From assembly GCF_030814995.1 (NCBI RefSeq), contig NZ_JAUSVX010000017.1, forward strand, positions 1 to 64,000: a stretch of 64,000 bases of DNA. Reading direction: 5' to 3'. The notes under the pieces were generated by a model. The model worked only from the letters and a program-made list of their open reading frames with translations, searched no databases and was not told the origin of the DNA. Position 1 is the first letter of the stretch. Each line of letters opens with the position of its first letter. This document shows, one piece after another, positions 1-8,536 of this stretch. Position numbers and translations under genes: made by a program. This DNA comes from Labrys wisconsinensis. GTDB taxonomy: Bacteria > Pseudomonadota > Alphaproteobacteria > Rhizobiales > Labraceae.

Positions 1-1
1 C

Positions 2-1918
2 GCCAATGCCGGCGGCAACACCGTCCTCAGCACGGCGACCTATGACGCCGTGCGCGGCTGGCTCACCGGCCTGCGGCACGAGCAGTCCGGCGGCAGCGCC
101 CTGCTGTCGCTGGGCTACACCCGCGCCCTGACCGGCCGCATCGACGCCGTCACCAGCAGCACCGCGACCGATGCCTGGACCTATACCTATGACCGGCTCG
201 ACCGGCTGACCCAGGCGACCAATGCCGGCGCCAGCGCCTACAACGAGGCCTATACGTACGACCTCGCCGGCAACCTCACCTCCAAGACCGGGGTGGGGAC
301 CTACACCTACGGGCCGAACGGCGGCGCCAGCCCCAATGCCGGGCCGCATGCCGTCTCCAGGATCGTCCTCGGCAGCACGACCTCCGACTTCCTCTATGAC
401 GCCAACGGCAACCTGACCAGCGGCAATGGCCGCACCTATGTCTGGGACGGCGAGAACCGGCCGGTCTCGATCACGGTCGGCAGCACGACCTCGACCTTCG
501 TCTACGGGCCCGACGGAGGGCGGCTGAAGAAGATCACCAAGGCCGCGCCGCGCGGCTGCGCCGGCGCCGGGCCGACGGAGACGACGCTCTATGTCTTCGG
601 CGACGAGCGCGTCACCTATGCCGGCTCGTCCTTCGCCTGCGTGCCGGCGGCGCCGACCTGGATCACCTATCCGACCTCGACCACCAAGCGCGAGGCGATC
701 CCCGGCCAGGCGGTGCAGACCTATCTCCTGCTGAAGGACCATCTCGGCTCGGTCCGGGTGGTGGCGGATGCGGCGACCGGCGCCCTGGTCTCATCCTCGA
801 GCTACGCGCCCTTCGGCTTCCAGCGCGTGGTCACGACCTCGACGGCGACGCGCGAGAGCCGAGCCTATATCGACCAGGTGCAGGACGAGACCGGGCTGCT
901 CTACCTCAACGCCCGCTACTACGACCCGAAGGTCGCCCGCTTCGTCTCGCCCGACTGGTGGGACCCGACGCAGGATGGTGTCGGCACCAACCGCTATGCC
1001 TATGCGGCAAATGATCCCGTCAATATGAGTGACCCCAGCGGCCATGCTTCTGGATCGGGGAGTGTCGTCGGTCCGGGGAATACCAACTGGGGATGCGGCG
1101 CATGCGGAAGCGACCCGAACAGCACGTACGCTGGCAATAGCGGAGCTGGCAACAGAGGCAATGAAAGCGCGAACGCGGTCGGAAACTTCAGCGGTGGCGG
1201 AGGCGGAGGAGGAGGCGGAGCCTCGACGACCGTTGCTGCCTCACGTCGGCCGACAATCTGGGCTCAGATCGGATATACAGGAGATACTGAAACTGCGGCA
1301 GGGTTCGCACGCGCCGCGTCACTCGTGACTGCCGCCGGCTTGGACCGCCGTTGTGATTGTGGCACACGCTCGGCAAGTGCCTATGAGCAGGCAGGATACT
1401 TTGGCGAAACAACAACTGCGATGGGCTTACTGCTCGGCGAGGCGGCTAGGTCCGCCGCAGAAACTGCTGCCGTTGCCGGAGTTCAGGCAGTTTGGACCGG
1501 CAACGGCTACGCTCTCGTAAAAGATAGCTCGGCAGGTTATGAATTGCTGGGAACTTCGGATTGGCAATTTGCTCAATTGGCTCAACGTACGGTTTCCGAA
1601 GATGGTAGAGTTATTTACACAATATCTCCATCCGACATAGGGACGTTTTTCCGCGCGCAAACTAATCCAAATAGTGTTGGGTTCAGTTTGGGCAATCATC
1701 GTGGTGGAGCGTATTTGATGAAAGGCGCGACATATTACGGTGAAACGGTTTTTGGCGGAATATATACAAATGGATCTATGATTGTTTCATGGGGTGACAA
1801 GACATATGGTATTGTGACTGCGACGCAAGATACCACCATAGTGGCGACTCCATTACGGGGGCCAAGTGGAGAGCGATATAGTGGTGGATTTACCATTCAT
1901 CAATATAACGGATACTGA
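2..1918 (+). CDS. RHS repeat protein, C-terminal part with unique toxin-like tail (5' end outside window)
   Basis: The frame is open from the first bases of the window, so this is the 3' part of a longer RHS gene. YD-type repeats run to about base 800. The RHS-associated core follows, with [14 protein letters not shown] and a closing DPSG near base 1035. After DPSG the protein changes character: a glycine run near 1195-1220, then about 230 residues with lower GC and AT-rich third positions, ending QYNGY. This core-plus-variable-tail plan is the hallmark of polymorphic RHS toxins, in which the core cage encloses a C-terminal effector. I do not recognise the tail fold. The core is nearly identical to the two other RHS modules in the window. 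Small AT-rich genes follow directly and are candidate immunity genes. Confidence 0.9.
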   Translation, partial: ANAGGNTVLSTATYDAVRGWLTGLRHEQSGGSALLSLGYTRALTGRIDAVTSSTATDAWTYTYDRLDRLTQATNAGASAYNEAYTYDLAGNLTSKTGVGTYTYGPNGGASPNAGPHAVSRIVLGSTTSDFLYDANGNLTSGNGRTYVWDGENRPVSITVGSTTSTFVYGPDGGRLKKITKAAPRGCAGAGPTETTLYVFGDERVTYAGSSFACVPAAPTWITYPTSTTKREAIPGQAVQTYLLLKDHLGSVRVVADAATGALVSSSSYAPFGFQRVVTTSTATRESRAYIDQVQDETGLLYLNARYYDPKVARFVSPDWWDPTQDGVGTNRYAYAANDPVNMSDPSGHASGSGSVVGPGNTNWGCGACGSDPNSTYAGNSGAGNRGNESANAVGNFSGGGGGGGGGASTTVAASRRPTIWAQIGYTGDTETAAGFARAASLVTAAGLDRRCDCGTRSASAYEQAGYFGETTTAMGLLLGEAARSAAETAAVAGVQAVWTGNGYALVKDSSAGYELLGTSDWQFAQLAQRTVSEDGRVIYTISPSDIGTFFRAQTNPNSVGFSLGNHRGGAYLMKGATYYGETVFGGIYTNGSMIVSWGDKTYGIVTATQDTTIVATPLRGPSGERYSGGFTIHQYNGY

Positions 1919-1935
1919 AGAGGAATTTTAGAAAA

Positions 1936-2280
1936 ATGATGCGCTACCGCTTATCGATCTGCGTAAGCTGTGCTGTCTACTCTGCGCTCTGCTATATGTT
2001 TGGAGGGTTGAGTGCTGGAGAGGTCGATGGTGGTGATGATCTTCCATTTCAGTCGACTGTGGAAATTGGGCGCGGTGAGGATTGTATCACTGGAGCTGGG
2101 ATATTTACGTTCAGCGGAGATAAGATGACAATTGTTATTCCGAGAAATGTTGGACGTGAATATAATTCCTTTATGATCTTGAAGGCGCCCTTGTCGGATG
2201 GAAGTGGCCAAAGAATAACTCTTGTCGGCAAGACATGTTCAGTTGAAATGGTGATAAAATCTAAGAAGCTTAATGATTGA
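1936..2280 (+). CDS. small exported hypothetical protein, candidate periplasmic immunity factor
   Basis: A 114-residue protein starting 17 bases after the RHS stop, with an AGGA ribosome site before the ATG. Residues 1-28 look like a Sec signal peptide: basic start, hydrophobic core, cleavage plausible near LSAGE. Two cysteines remain in the mature part. GC is well below the flanking operon and matches the toxin tail upstream. Position immediately after a polymorphic toxin suggests an immunity role. The signal peptide would place protection in the periplasm, which would fit an envelope-acting toxin. No family is recognised, so function is inference from context only. Confidence 0.65.
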   Translation: MMRYRLSICVSCAVYSALCYMFGGLSAGEVDGGDDLPFQSTVEIGRGEDCITGAGIFTFSGDKMTIVIPRNVGREYNSFMILKAPLSDGSGQRITLVGKTCSVEMVIKSKKLND

Positions 2281-2566
2281 TAGGATTTTCATTTTGCTGT
2301 ATTGGCTGCCCATTAGTCTGGTGATGTTTGGGTGTCAATCTGAATGATTGAAATGTTGCTATGCAAGATATGACGTGTCTTGTCGCAAGCTCGCTGATAG
2401 CCTTGAGGCGCAAGTTAATTTACCTCTATCATGATGGACTGGAACGTTGTCACTCAATCGCGACGAAGAAAGGGGTAATACAATTGGTTTAACAGGATCA
2501 AGTCCGTTTACCGAAATTAAAATCAGACACGGTCTTGGAATTGGCTCGCGGCGGAGCGCCCAGTGA
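2273..2566 (+). pseudogene. small lipoprotein gene broken by two in-frame TGA codons
   Basis: The frame starts with an ATG overlapping the previous stop and ends with a TGA overlapping the GTG of the next gene (GTGA), so it fits a translationally coupled three-gene unit. The first 24 codons read as a lipoprotein signal peptide ending LVMFGCQSE, with the Cys as possible lipidation site. In-frame TGA codons then occur at 2345-2347 and 2432-2434. The sequence between and after them still reads as ordinary protein. The gene is most likely decayed; two sequencing errors or a functional 24-residue lipopeptide are alternatives. A frame of about 97 codons in AT-rich DNA is short, so this call rests mainly on the coupled ends. 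Confidence 0.4.
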
Positions 2567-3105
2567 GCGGCAGGCGAGGCAAATCGACTCTAATTTCAGC
2601 AGTATTTATTTTACTGGTCGGTCCGTATTTTTCAATTTTTGGAAGCAATTGCACCTCGGCTAGTGAAATTCTCTATTCAGACATTGTGCTACTATCCTTG
2701 ACTGACATGGAGGCGCAGCGTGCAGATGGCCGAATGCCATCTTCTTTTGGGCCGTTCTGGGACCTTGGCGCACAGGAGGCAATGGATGCCTTCACGGCGA
2801 CGAAGGCTAAGATTTCTGAGAGTATACGAATCGGTAGCAAAGAGGCTTTCAACAATGACGATCTCAAGGAAATAATACATAACGAGAACTATGTCGTGCA
2901 AATGGTTAGAATGTACGAGAAAAACCAAAGGATCGTATATATCAATGGCATTTGCTCAGGCATCTGGAAAAATCAACCTGCGGAAATTGTCCAGAGAAGG
3001 CTTCTTGTTGTCTACGATCATCGCGGATGCTCATTTGATATTGAGTACGATCCGGTTGCCAGGAAAATTGTCGGTCATTCCGTATCAAATGAGTTGCAAC
3101 CATGA
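2563..3105 (+). CDS. exported hypothetical protein in toxin/immunity neighbourhood
   Basis: A 180-residue protein with a GTG start in a GTGA overlap. Residues 1-30 form a signal peptide: a basic stretch, then a hydrophobic core rich in Ile, Leu, Val and Phe, with cleavage plausible near TSASE. The mature part is acidic/mixed and has three cysteines. Base composition is low-GC like the two genes before it, suggesting the trio arrived with the toxin tail. No family recognised. It could be a second immunity or accessory protein for the upstream RHS effector, or an unrelated cargo gene. Confidence 0.6.
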   Translation: MSGRRGKSTLISAVFILLVGPYFSIFGSNCTSASEILYSDIVLLSLTDMEAQRADGRMPSSFGPFWDLGAQEAMDAFTATKAKISESIRIGSKEAFNNDDLKEIIHNENYVVQMVRMYEKNQRIVYINGICSGIWKNQPAEIVQRRLLVVYDHRGCSFDIEYDPVARKIVGHSVSNELQP

Positions 3106-3149
3106 TGATTCGTTTGGTGCCGCGAACCAGAGGCTTTTTAAGAAGCTGC

Positions 3150-3415
3150 ATGGATTGCGAGATTTCTGTGTGTACAAAACTGGTCGTCGCCTGACAGTTT
3201 CGCCCTCTGCCGGGTTGAGGCAGACTGCCTGTGGTAAGCTATCTGGCCTCGTTTGGTCTCTTTCTGCGATGTCTTGGGCAGGCACTGCCTGAAGACCTGA
3301 GCCGGGGTTCGGCCCGGTCATGCCGCGGCCCTGGTGAGGCCGCTGGCGATTGTAGTACCTGAGACAGATGTCGAGAACCGCCTGCATCGCTTGGCGAATG
3401 GCGAGCCGGCGAGGT
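3150..3415 (-). mobile_element. insertion sequence remnant (3' end of a DDE/integrase-type transposase)
   Basis: On the minus strand the translation contains LRYYNRQRPHQGRGMTGP, the C-terminal signature of rve-type transposases (IS3/IS481-like), followed by a degenerate proline- and arginine-rich tail. The catalytic DDE region is absent, so only the 3' end of the element survives. The fragment begins right where the last T2SS gene ends, so the element may have inserted into or eroded that gene's 3' end. No terminal inverted repeats could be identified confidently. Confidence 0.55.
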
Positions 3416-3418
3416 TGG

Positions 3419-3925
3419 CTATTCCCCCGCGCACGCCCGCGTAGCGCAACGCTCCACAGGCTTCGGCGCGAACGGAATCTGCCAGGAGGTTTCGCCGCGC
3501 ATGAGTACCACCGTATTTCGCCGTACTGCCGCAAGCGTCCACGGCCCGAGGTGAGCCCCCTCCGCGACGCGCTGCGTTGCCTCGCCCGGCCCTGACCTTA
3601 GGACCGCAAAGCTCTTCCCCCCAAGCGCTATCCCGACGAGCTCGACGGTCGGCGCTTCGACCGGCACGTCCTCTGCCGGCTGCTGACCCGTCTCTGCTTC
3701 TGGCAGCACAGCAGCATTGAATGGATCGCGCTGCGGCGCAGCCCGAGCCGTGGATTGGACTGCCGGGGCGGGAAGAGAGCTCGACGCGGCAGGGCCGGCC
3801 CTGCTCGTGACCGCCGGCAATCTCGGGTCCGTTGGCGCCGTCAGCCAGGTCTGCGCCAGCAGGGCCGCGAGGCCGCCGTTGGCCAGCACGAGAGCGAGGC
3901 GTCGGAGGGAAAGGGCGCCGATCAT
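3419..3925 (-). CDS. gspC: type II secretion protein GspC-like (HR domain)
   Basis: Last gene of the T2SS operon, 168 residues, overlapping gspM by ATGA. Residues 1-30 are a membrane anchor, followed by a Pro/Ala-rich periplasmic linker. The segment LVGIALGGKSFAVLRSG through NTVVLMRG matches the homology region of GspC, which links the inner-membrane platform to the secretin. There is no PDZ or coiled-coil domain after it. The protein ends CATRACAGE directly at the edge of an IS remnant, so the C-terminus may have been truncated or replaced. Short GspC/GspN-like proteins also occur naturally in alphaproteobacteria, so truncation is not proven. Confidence 0.75.
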   Translation of the reverse strand: MIGALSLRRLALVLANGGLAALLAQTWLTAPTDPRLPAVTSRAGPAASSSLPAPAVQSTARAAPQRDPFNAAVLPEAETGQQPAEDVPVEAPTVELVGIALGGKSFAVLRSGPGEATQRVAEGAHLGPWTLAAVRRNTVVLMRGETSWQIPFAPKPVERCATRACAGE

Positions 3926-4485
3926 CTGGGCGACGTCCAGAAAGCCCGCAGCGTCGCCCGCATCGAGACCATGCCGTCCGGGCGGCGCTGGATCGTCAGC
4001 TTGTCGATGATCAGCATCGGCTTGTCCTGCTCCAGCGCCTGAAGCAGCCCGAACACGGCGGCCGACGAGGCCTCCCCCGTGGCCTCCAGGCGCAATGTCT
4101 TGGCGATGCCATCCGTCAACGGCAGCCGGCGCAGGCCCGTCATCTGCACCTGGTTCGAGGCGAAGATCCCGGCGACGATCTGCTCCAGGGTGGCGGTGGC
4201 CCGGTCGATGTCCGGCGCGGCGAGGTAGCCGAGGCTGTCCGGCGATCGCGTCCGAAGGCTCTTGGCCTCCGCCTCGAGCGGGGCCGGATTTTCGCGCCGG
4301 AGGGCGAGCCGGTCGAGGCGCTCGTGCAGGGCGGCGATCTCCTCGGCGTCGTCGATCCAGGCCGTGGCGACGCCGGCGGCGAGGGCGAGCGGCACGGCGA
4401 CGAGAACGGCGAGGCCGAGCCAGGCTCCGATGCGGGCGGCCACGGACGGCTGCAGGGATGGAGCGTCCATGCTCTCGACCGTCAT
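3922..4485 (-). CDS. gspM: type II secretion protein GspM
   Basis: A 187-residue bitopic protein. One transmembrane helix lies near residues 20-42, followed by a helical stretch and a periplasmic ferredoxin-like region (FASNQVQMTGLRRLPLTDG to VSMRATLRAFW). This fits the GspM type found in alphaproteobacterial T2SS. It pairs with GspL in the inner-membrane platform and stabilises it. Start and stop both sit in four-base overlaps (gspL before, gspC after), which supports the ATG chosen and tight co-translation. Confidence 0.8.
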   Translation of the reverse strand: MTVESMDAPSLQPSVAARIGAWLGLAVLVAVPLALAAGVATAWIDDAEEIAALHERLDRLALRRENPAPLEAEAKSLRTRSPDSLGYLAAPDIDRATATLEQIVAGIFASNQVQMTGLRRLPLTDGIAKTLRLEATGEASSAAVFGLLQALEQDKPMLIIDKLTIQRRPDGMVSMRATLRAFWTSPR

Positions 4486-5483
4486 GGCCTGGCTCCCGCG
4501 CCGGCGATGATGCCCGTAAGCTCCGTCATCCCGCCCTTGTCCGAGACGGTGTAGCCGGTCTCGAACAGGGCGTTGCCCAGGTGCTGGGCCTGGCCCGCGA
4601 GATCCTGATCGGGCCGTGCGGCCAGGACGAGCGACAGGCGGCTTCCGTCCAATGAGAGGCTGTCCAGGCGGATCTCGGCCGGCAGCTGCGCGGCAATGCG
4701 GCCGAGCAGGTCGACGGCGCGTGTCGCCGCCCTGCGCTGGTCCGGCACGAAGGCGGCGAGCCGATGCCGGCGCTCGATCTCGAGGCGAAGCGCCTGGACC
4801 CGGCTCAACGCGTCGGTTTCCCCAGCGAGCGCGGCGCGAAGCCCGGCGCGCATGTCCTGGCGCTGCCAGGCGGTGACCATGGCGAGGCTTCCGGCGAGCG
4901 TCACGGCGAGCAGCAGGAGCAGGCCGTCGAGGCGCAGGCCGTCGCGGCGCCGGCTCGCCGCCGCGGGGTCGAGGTCGGCGACGAGGCCTTCGCCGAAGCG
5001 AATGCGAGCCGGGCGGACAGCCAGGGCCTCGGCCCGCTCGAGCCAGGGCGCGAGCGCCTGGCGCGTCGCCATGGCGACCTCGACCCGCGCCCGCCCCGGG
5101 CCGGCGGCGCCTCGCGGCGCCGCGGCGAACACCACCTCGTCGGGACGGAACGGCGTCGAAATCGGCATGTCGAGACGGACGACGGCGTCGAGATCGGCCA
5201 GGGCGCCGCGCGGCAGCTCCATCGAGCGGCGCAGGACGATGTCGTCCGGTGGAACCAGAACCACATCCTGCCTGGCCTTGCGCCCGAGGCGCCGGGCTTC
5301 GACGGGGTGGACGTCGCCATCCGCCGCGACCTGCCTGAGCTGTGGGGCAGGGGCGCAGACGAGCTCGACCCTGCGGCCCGATCCGAAGAGCGGGCGAAGC
5401 CAGGCGGGAGCGCCGGCACGCAGCGCCTCGTGCCAGAGGGCCAGGCCGTAGCGCAGCCGGAGGGAGAGGCCTGCCAGGGTCAT
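4482..5483 (-). CDS. gspL: type II secretion protein GspL
   Basis: A 333-residue protein with a cytoplasmic actin-like part (about residues 1-190), one transmembrane helix near 195-215, a coiled-coil/linker and a periplasmic ferredoxin-like domain of the GspL/PilN type. It recruits the ATPase GspE to the membrane and partners GspM. An ATG six codons further upstream also exists, but the ATG at 5483 overlaps the gspJ stop by ATGA like every neighbour, so that start is preferred. The cytoplasmic half is divergent from enterobacterial GspL. Confidence 0.8.
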   Translation of the reverse strand: MTLAGLSLRLRYGLALWHEALRAGAPAWLRPLFGSGRRVELVCAPAPQLRQVAADGDVHPVEARRLGRKARQDVVLVPPDDIVLRRSMELPRGALADLDAVVRLDMPISTPFRPDEVVFAAAPRGAAGPGRARVEVAMATRQALAPWLERAEALAVRPARIRFGEGLVADLDPAAASRRRDGLRLDGLLLLLAVTLAGSLAMVTAWQRQDMRAGLRAALAGETDALSRVQALRLEIERRHRLAAFVPDQRRAATRAVDLLGRIAAQLPAEIRLDSLSLDGSRLSLVLAARPDQDLAGQAQHLGNALFETGYTVSDKGGMTELTGIIAGAGARP

Positions 5484-6091
5484 GGCGCCTCCTGCCGGCA
5501 TGCGCGCAGCCCGGGCTCGCGCAGGCAGCGGATCGACGTGGCGCGTTCGAGCGAGGCGACGTGCTGGTGCAATGGGCTTCCGCGCTGGCGCCAGGTCAAC
5601 CGCAGGGCACTCGGCCGCGGGCTTCCGCCGGTCCAGGCCGTAGACCAGCGCCCGTCGACCGCGAGCTCGAAGCGCAGGAGGTCTGCGTCCGTCACAAGCA
5701 CCTGGCTGTTGTCGCCGCCGGCCGGTGCGCCGGCGCCGCCCCGCCGCAAGGCCCGCAGCGCCAGCACTTGGCCTTGCTCCGCAGCCTTTGCGGCGAGCTC
5801 CAGGCGGACCGGGCCGGGAGCGGCGAGGGACAGCGGCGGCGTGGATGTCGAGATCGTCAGCACTCCGCCCTGGAGCCGCACCGCATCGACCTCCCGCCCG
5901 ACCCCGCTCGCCACCTGGTCGAGCAGCATCCCCACCGACGCGGCGGCTCGCAGGTCCCGCTCGCTGCGCAGCTGGCGCTCGGACTGGGTGGTCAGGAAGG
6001 CGACGAGGCTGCCGGTCGCCATGACGACGAAGCTGGCGATCACCAGCGCGACGAGCGCTTCGACGAGCGTGAGGCCGCTGTCGCCGGTCAT
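5480..6091 (-). CDS. gspJ: type II secretion minor pseudopilin GspJ
   Basis: A 203-residue protein with a type IV prepilin leader: MTGDSG|LTLVEALVALVIASF, with the conserved Glu five residues after the cleavage Gly. About 20 hydrophobic residues form the N-terminal helix; the globular part is rich in Ala and Arg, as in GspJ. It belongs to the pseudopilus tip complex with GspI and GspK. It lies between gspI and gspL with four-base overlaps on both sides. The leader is the substrate of the GspO peptidase encoded in the same operon. Confidence 0.82.
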   Translation of the reverse strand: MTGDSGLTLVEALVALVIASFVVMATGSLVAFLTTQSERQLRSERDLRAAASVGMLLDQVASGVGREVDAVRLQGGVLTISTSTPPLSLAAPGPVRLELAAKAAEQGQVLALRALRRGGAGAPAGGDNSQVLVTDADLLRFELAVDGRWSTAWTGGSPRPSALRLTWRQRGSPLHQHVASLERATSIRCLREPGLRACRQEAP

Positions 6092-6438
6092 GGCCCGGCC
6101 TCGACCAGGCGCAGGGCGGTCAGGACGGGCGCGCCGGCGCCGGCCGGCTGCACGGCGTAGACCAGCAGCCGGCGCGACTCCGGACTGGGCGAGACCGTCA
6201 GGGTCCAGGCGGCGCCATCGGGCGCGGCGACCGGCCAGCGTCCGGGCGCGCGCGCCGCATCGAGGCCGGCCTGCGTGAGCAAGCCCTTGGCGGTGAGCAG
6301 CGTTTGCAAGCGGGCGGCGGCGGCCGCACGCCGGATCGCTGCACCGGCGACCATGTCGTAGAGCGCCGTCGCGGTCACGCCGAGGATGGCGAGCGCCACG
6401 ATCGCCTCCAGCAAGCCGAAGCCCCGGTCACGGCTCAC
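6088..6438 (-). CDS. gspI: type II secretion minor pseudopilin GspI
   Basis: A 116-residue pseudopilin with leader MSRDRG|FGLLEAIVALAIL and Glu at the +5 position, followed by a small globular domain. Size and operon position (after gspH, before gspJ) match GspI, the minor pseudopilin that nucleates the tip complex. The gene overlaps gspH by 11 bases and gspJ by four. Confidence 0.82.
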   Translation of the reverse strand: MSRDRGFGLLEAIVALAILGVTATALYDMVAGAAIRRAAAAARLQTLLTAKGLLTQAGLDAARAPGRWPVAAPDGAAWTLTVSPSPESRRLLVYAVQPAGAGAPVLTALRLVEAGP

Positions 6439-6895
6439 GGCGCACGCTCCCGTCCGCCCACGACACGCGCAGCCGCCGCATGCCGTGGCCCGGCCGCGAC
6501 AGCGTCAGCATCGCGCCGGTGGACGAGCCGTCCGGCAGGAACAGGATCGACGGGGCGTCGCCCATGGCTGCCGTCTCGGCCAGGAGCTGCGTGTCCGGCG
6601 GCAGCGCGAGCCGCTTCGACAGCGCCGGGATGGCGAGGGTGCCCTGGGCGGCGTTCACGGAGAGCGTCACGGCCTTGCCCTGGCGCAGGGCTTCCACGCG
6701 CGCCTGGCCGGCGAGGCGCACGATGCGCCCGGCGCTGTCGTCGAGCGCACGGGCGTTGCGCCAGGTCAGCCATCCCGTCGCTCCGAGGGTGGCGGAGAGG
6801 CCGAGAATGGCGAGCACCACCAGAAGCTCGACCAGCGTCGCGCCGCGATCATGGCCGGGCTCATCGCCGGTCGTTCGAGGAGATGTCGCGGTCAT
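6428..6895 (-). CDS. gspH: type II secretion pseudopilin GspH
   Basis: A 155-residue protein with prepilin leader ending HDRG|ATLVELLVVLAILGL. The C-terminal half has the beta-rich GspH pattern (ILFLPDGSSTGAMLTL). GspH is a minor pseudopilin thought to couple the tip to the main GspG fibre. Its start overlaps the gspG 3' end by 35 bases; no shorter start retaining the leader is apparent, so the long overlap is accepted. Confidence 0.82.
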   Translation of the reverse strand: MTATSPRTTGDEPGHDRGATLVELLVVLAILGLSATLGATGWLTWRNARALDDSAGRIVRLAGQARVEALRQGKAVTLSVNAAQGTLAIPALSKRLALPPDTQLLAETAAMGDAPSILFLPDGSSTGAMLTLSRPGHGMRRLRVSWADGSVRREP

Positions 6896-7334
6896 CGCCG
6901 TCTCCTCCGGGCTTGCCGTCGGCGCCCAGGCTGACGATCTCGAAGGGCGCGTCGCCGGCCGGGCTGCGGTAGATCCAGGGGCGTGCCCAGGGGTCGGCCA
7001 GCGATGCGCGCTTGCGCAGATAGGGGCCGCGCCAGGTCGTGAGCTGCGCCGGCTGGTCGACCAGCGCCGCCAGGCCTTCCTCGGGGGTGGGCGGGCGTCC
7101 GATGTCGATGCGGAAGAGGTCGATGGCGGAGGACAGGTCCTCGATCTGCAGGCGGGCGGTGTCGGCCCGGGCCCGGCCGAGATAGTTCACGACCTGGATG
7201 CCGCCGATGGTGGCGATCAGGCCGAGGATGACGAGGACGACCAGAAGCTCGATCAGCGTCAGCCCGGCGTCCGGCGCGAGACCGCGCCCGGCGCTGGTGC
7301 CGCGAGACATCGGCATGGGGAGGAGCGGTATCAT
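6861..7334 (-). CDS. gspG: type II secretion major pseudopilin GspG
   Basis: A 157-residue major pseudopilin. The ATG overlaps the gspF stop (ATGA); the methionines at residues 7 and 9 are alternative starts. The leader is APDAG|LTLIELLVVLVILGL. The mature protein carries the classic GspG sequence: RPPTPEEGLAALV, a WRGPYL segment, and a C-terminal loop with GADGKPGGDGDDRDI whose acidic residues bind calcium in known GspG. This is the main fibre subunit of the secretion piston. Confidence 0.92.
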   Translation of the reverse strand: MIPLLPMPMSRGTSAGRGLAPDAGLTLIELLVVLVILGLIATIGGIQVVNYLGRARADTARLQIEDLSSAIDLFRIDIGRPPTPEEGLAALVDQPAQLTTWRGPYLRKRASLADPWARPWIYRSPAGDAPFEIVSLGADGKPGGDGDDRDISSNDRR

Positions 7335-8536
7335 TGGAAGGCGACCTCGTTGAGGCTGGTGACCGCGGTGAGGACCATGTAGGCGAGCCCGCCGACGACC
7401 GCGCCGGCGAAGACGGTGATGGCCGGGGTGAGCAACGCGCCGAAGCGCTCGATCCTGGCGCGCACGCGGGCGGCATGCAGCGCCCCGCCGTGGCGCATGA
7501 CGTCGGCCAGGCGCCCCGTGCGCAGGCCGACGCCGATCATGGCCAGGAGATCGGTGGGCAGGGCCCTGGCCTGGGCCAGCGCTTCCGTCAGCGGCGTGCC
7601 GCGCGCCGCCTGCGTCAGCGCCGCGTCGATCGCGCTGCGCATCGCCCGGTTGCCGATGGCGGCCGCTGCCAGGGGAAGGGCCTGCGTCGGCACGACCCCG
7701 CACTCGATCATCAGCGCGCCGGCCGAGGCGAAGCGAGCGCTCTCCCGCGAGCGCAGCAGCGACCCGAAGAAGGGCAGGCGCAGCATGGCCGTGTCGATCA
7801 CGCGGCGGCCGCTCTCCTCCCGCGCCATGACGATGAGGGCGGCGATGGCGAGCACCACCAGCCCTCCGGCGAGGGGAGCGGCGAAGCGGATCCAGTCGGC
7901 GGCCGAGAGCAGCGCCGCCACCCGGGCGGGCGGCTTGCCACCGGCCCCTTCGAACAGGGCGGCGAGATTGGGCGCCACCACCAGCACGATGACGGCCAGG
8001 GCGGCGATGGTGGTGACCAGCAGCACGGCGGGATAGAGCAGGGCGGTCGCCAGGCCCTCCTCGGTGGCGCGGCGCTGGGCCATGTCGTCGGCGAGGCGCT
8101 CCAGCACCCGCGGCAGCGCGCCGGCCGCCTCGCCGGCTTCGACCAGCGCCAGCGCCTCGCGCGCCAGAAACCCACCCTCGGCCAGCGCGCGATGGAAGGC
8201 CTGGCCGTCGCGCACCGCGCGCCGCAGGCGGGTGATGGCGTCGGTGACGGCGCGCCGCCGCCCGCTCTCCAAGGAGACGGAGAGGGCTTCGTCCACCGTC
8301 AATCCGGCGGAGAGCAAGGTCGACCATTCCCGGACGAGCGCGACGCTCTCGTCAGGCCGCAGGCGCCGGCGGATCCCCGGGCGCGGCCTGGCGGAGATCT
8401 TCGCGGCGACGATCTCGATCGGCACCAGCCCGCTGGCGGCAACCAGCCGCGTCGCCTCGATCTCCTCGGCGGCTTCGAGCTGGCCGGTGACGGTGCGCCC
8501 GTCCGGCGCGACGGCGCGATAGCGGAAGGCGGTCAC
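7331..8536 (-). CDS. gspF: type II secretion inner-membrane platform protein GspF
   Basis: A 401-residue polytopic protein with two T2SSF domains (about residues 65-190 and 265-390) and three transmembrane segments near 165-190, 215-235 and 370-395. It starts MTAFRYRAVAPDGR, the usual GspF N-terminus. It is the central membrane component around which GspE, GspL and GspM assemble. Four-base overlaps join it to gspE and gspG. Confidence 0.92.
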   Translation of the reverse strand: MTAFRYRAVAPDGRTVTGQLEAAEEIEATRLVAASGLVPIEIVAAKISARPRPGIRRRLRPDESVALVREWSTLLSAGLTVDEALSVSLESGRRRAVTDAITRLRRAVRDGQAFHRALAEGGFLAREALALVEAGEAAGALPRVLERLADDMAQRRATEEGLATALLYPAVLLVTTIAALAVIVLVVAPNLAALFEGAGGKPPARVAALLSAADWIRFAAPLAGGLVVLAIAALIVMAREESGRRVIDTAMLRLPFFGSLLRSRESARFASAGALMIECGVVPTQALPLAAAAIGNRAMRSAIDAALTQAARGTPLTEALAQARALPTDLLAMIGVGLRTGRLADVMRHGGALHAARVRARIERFGALLTPAITVFAGAVVGGLAYMVLTAVTSLNEVAFQ

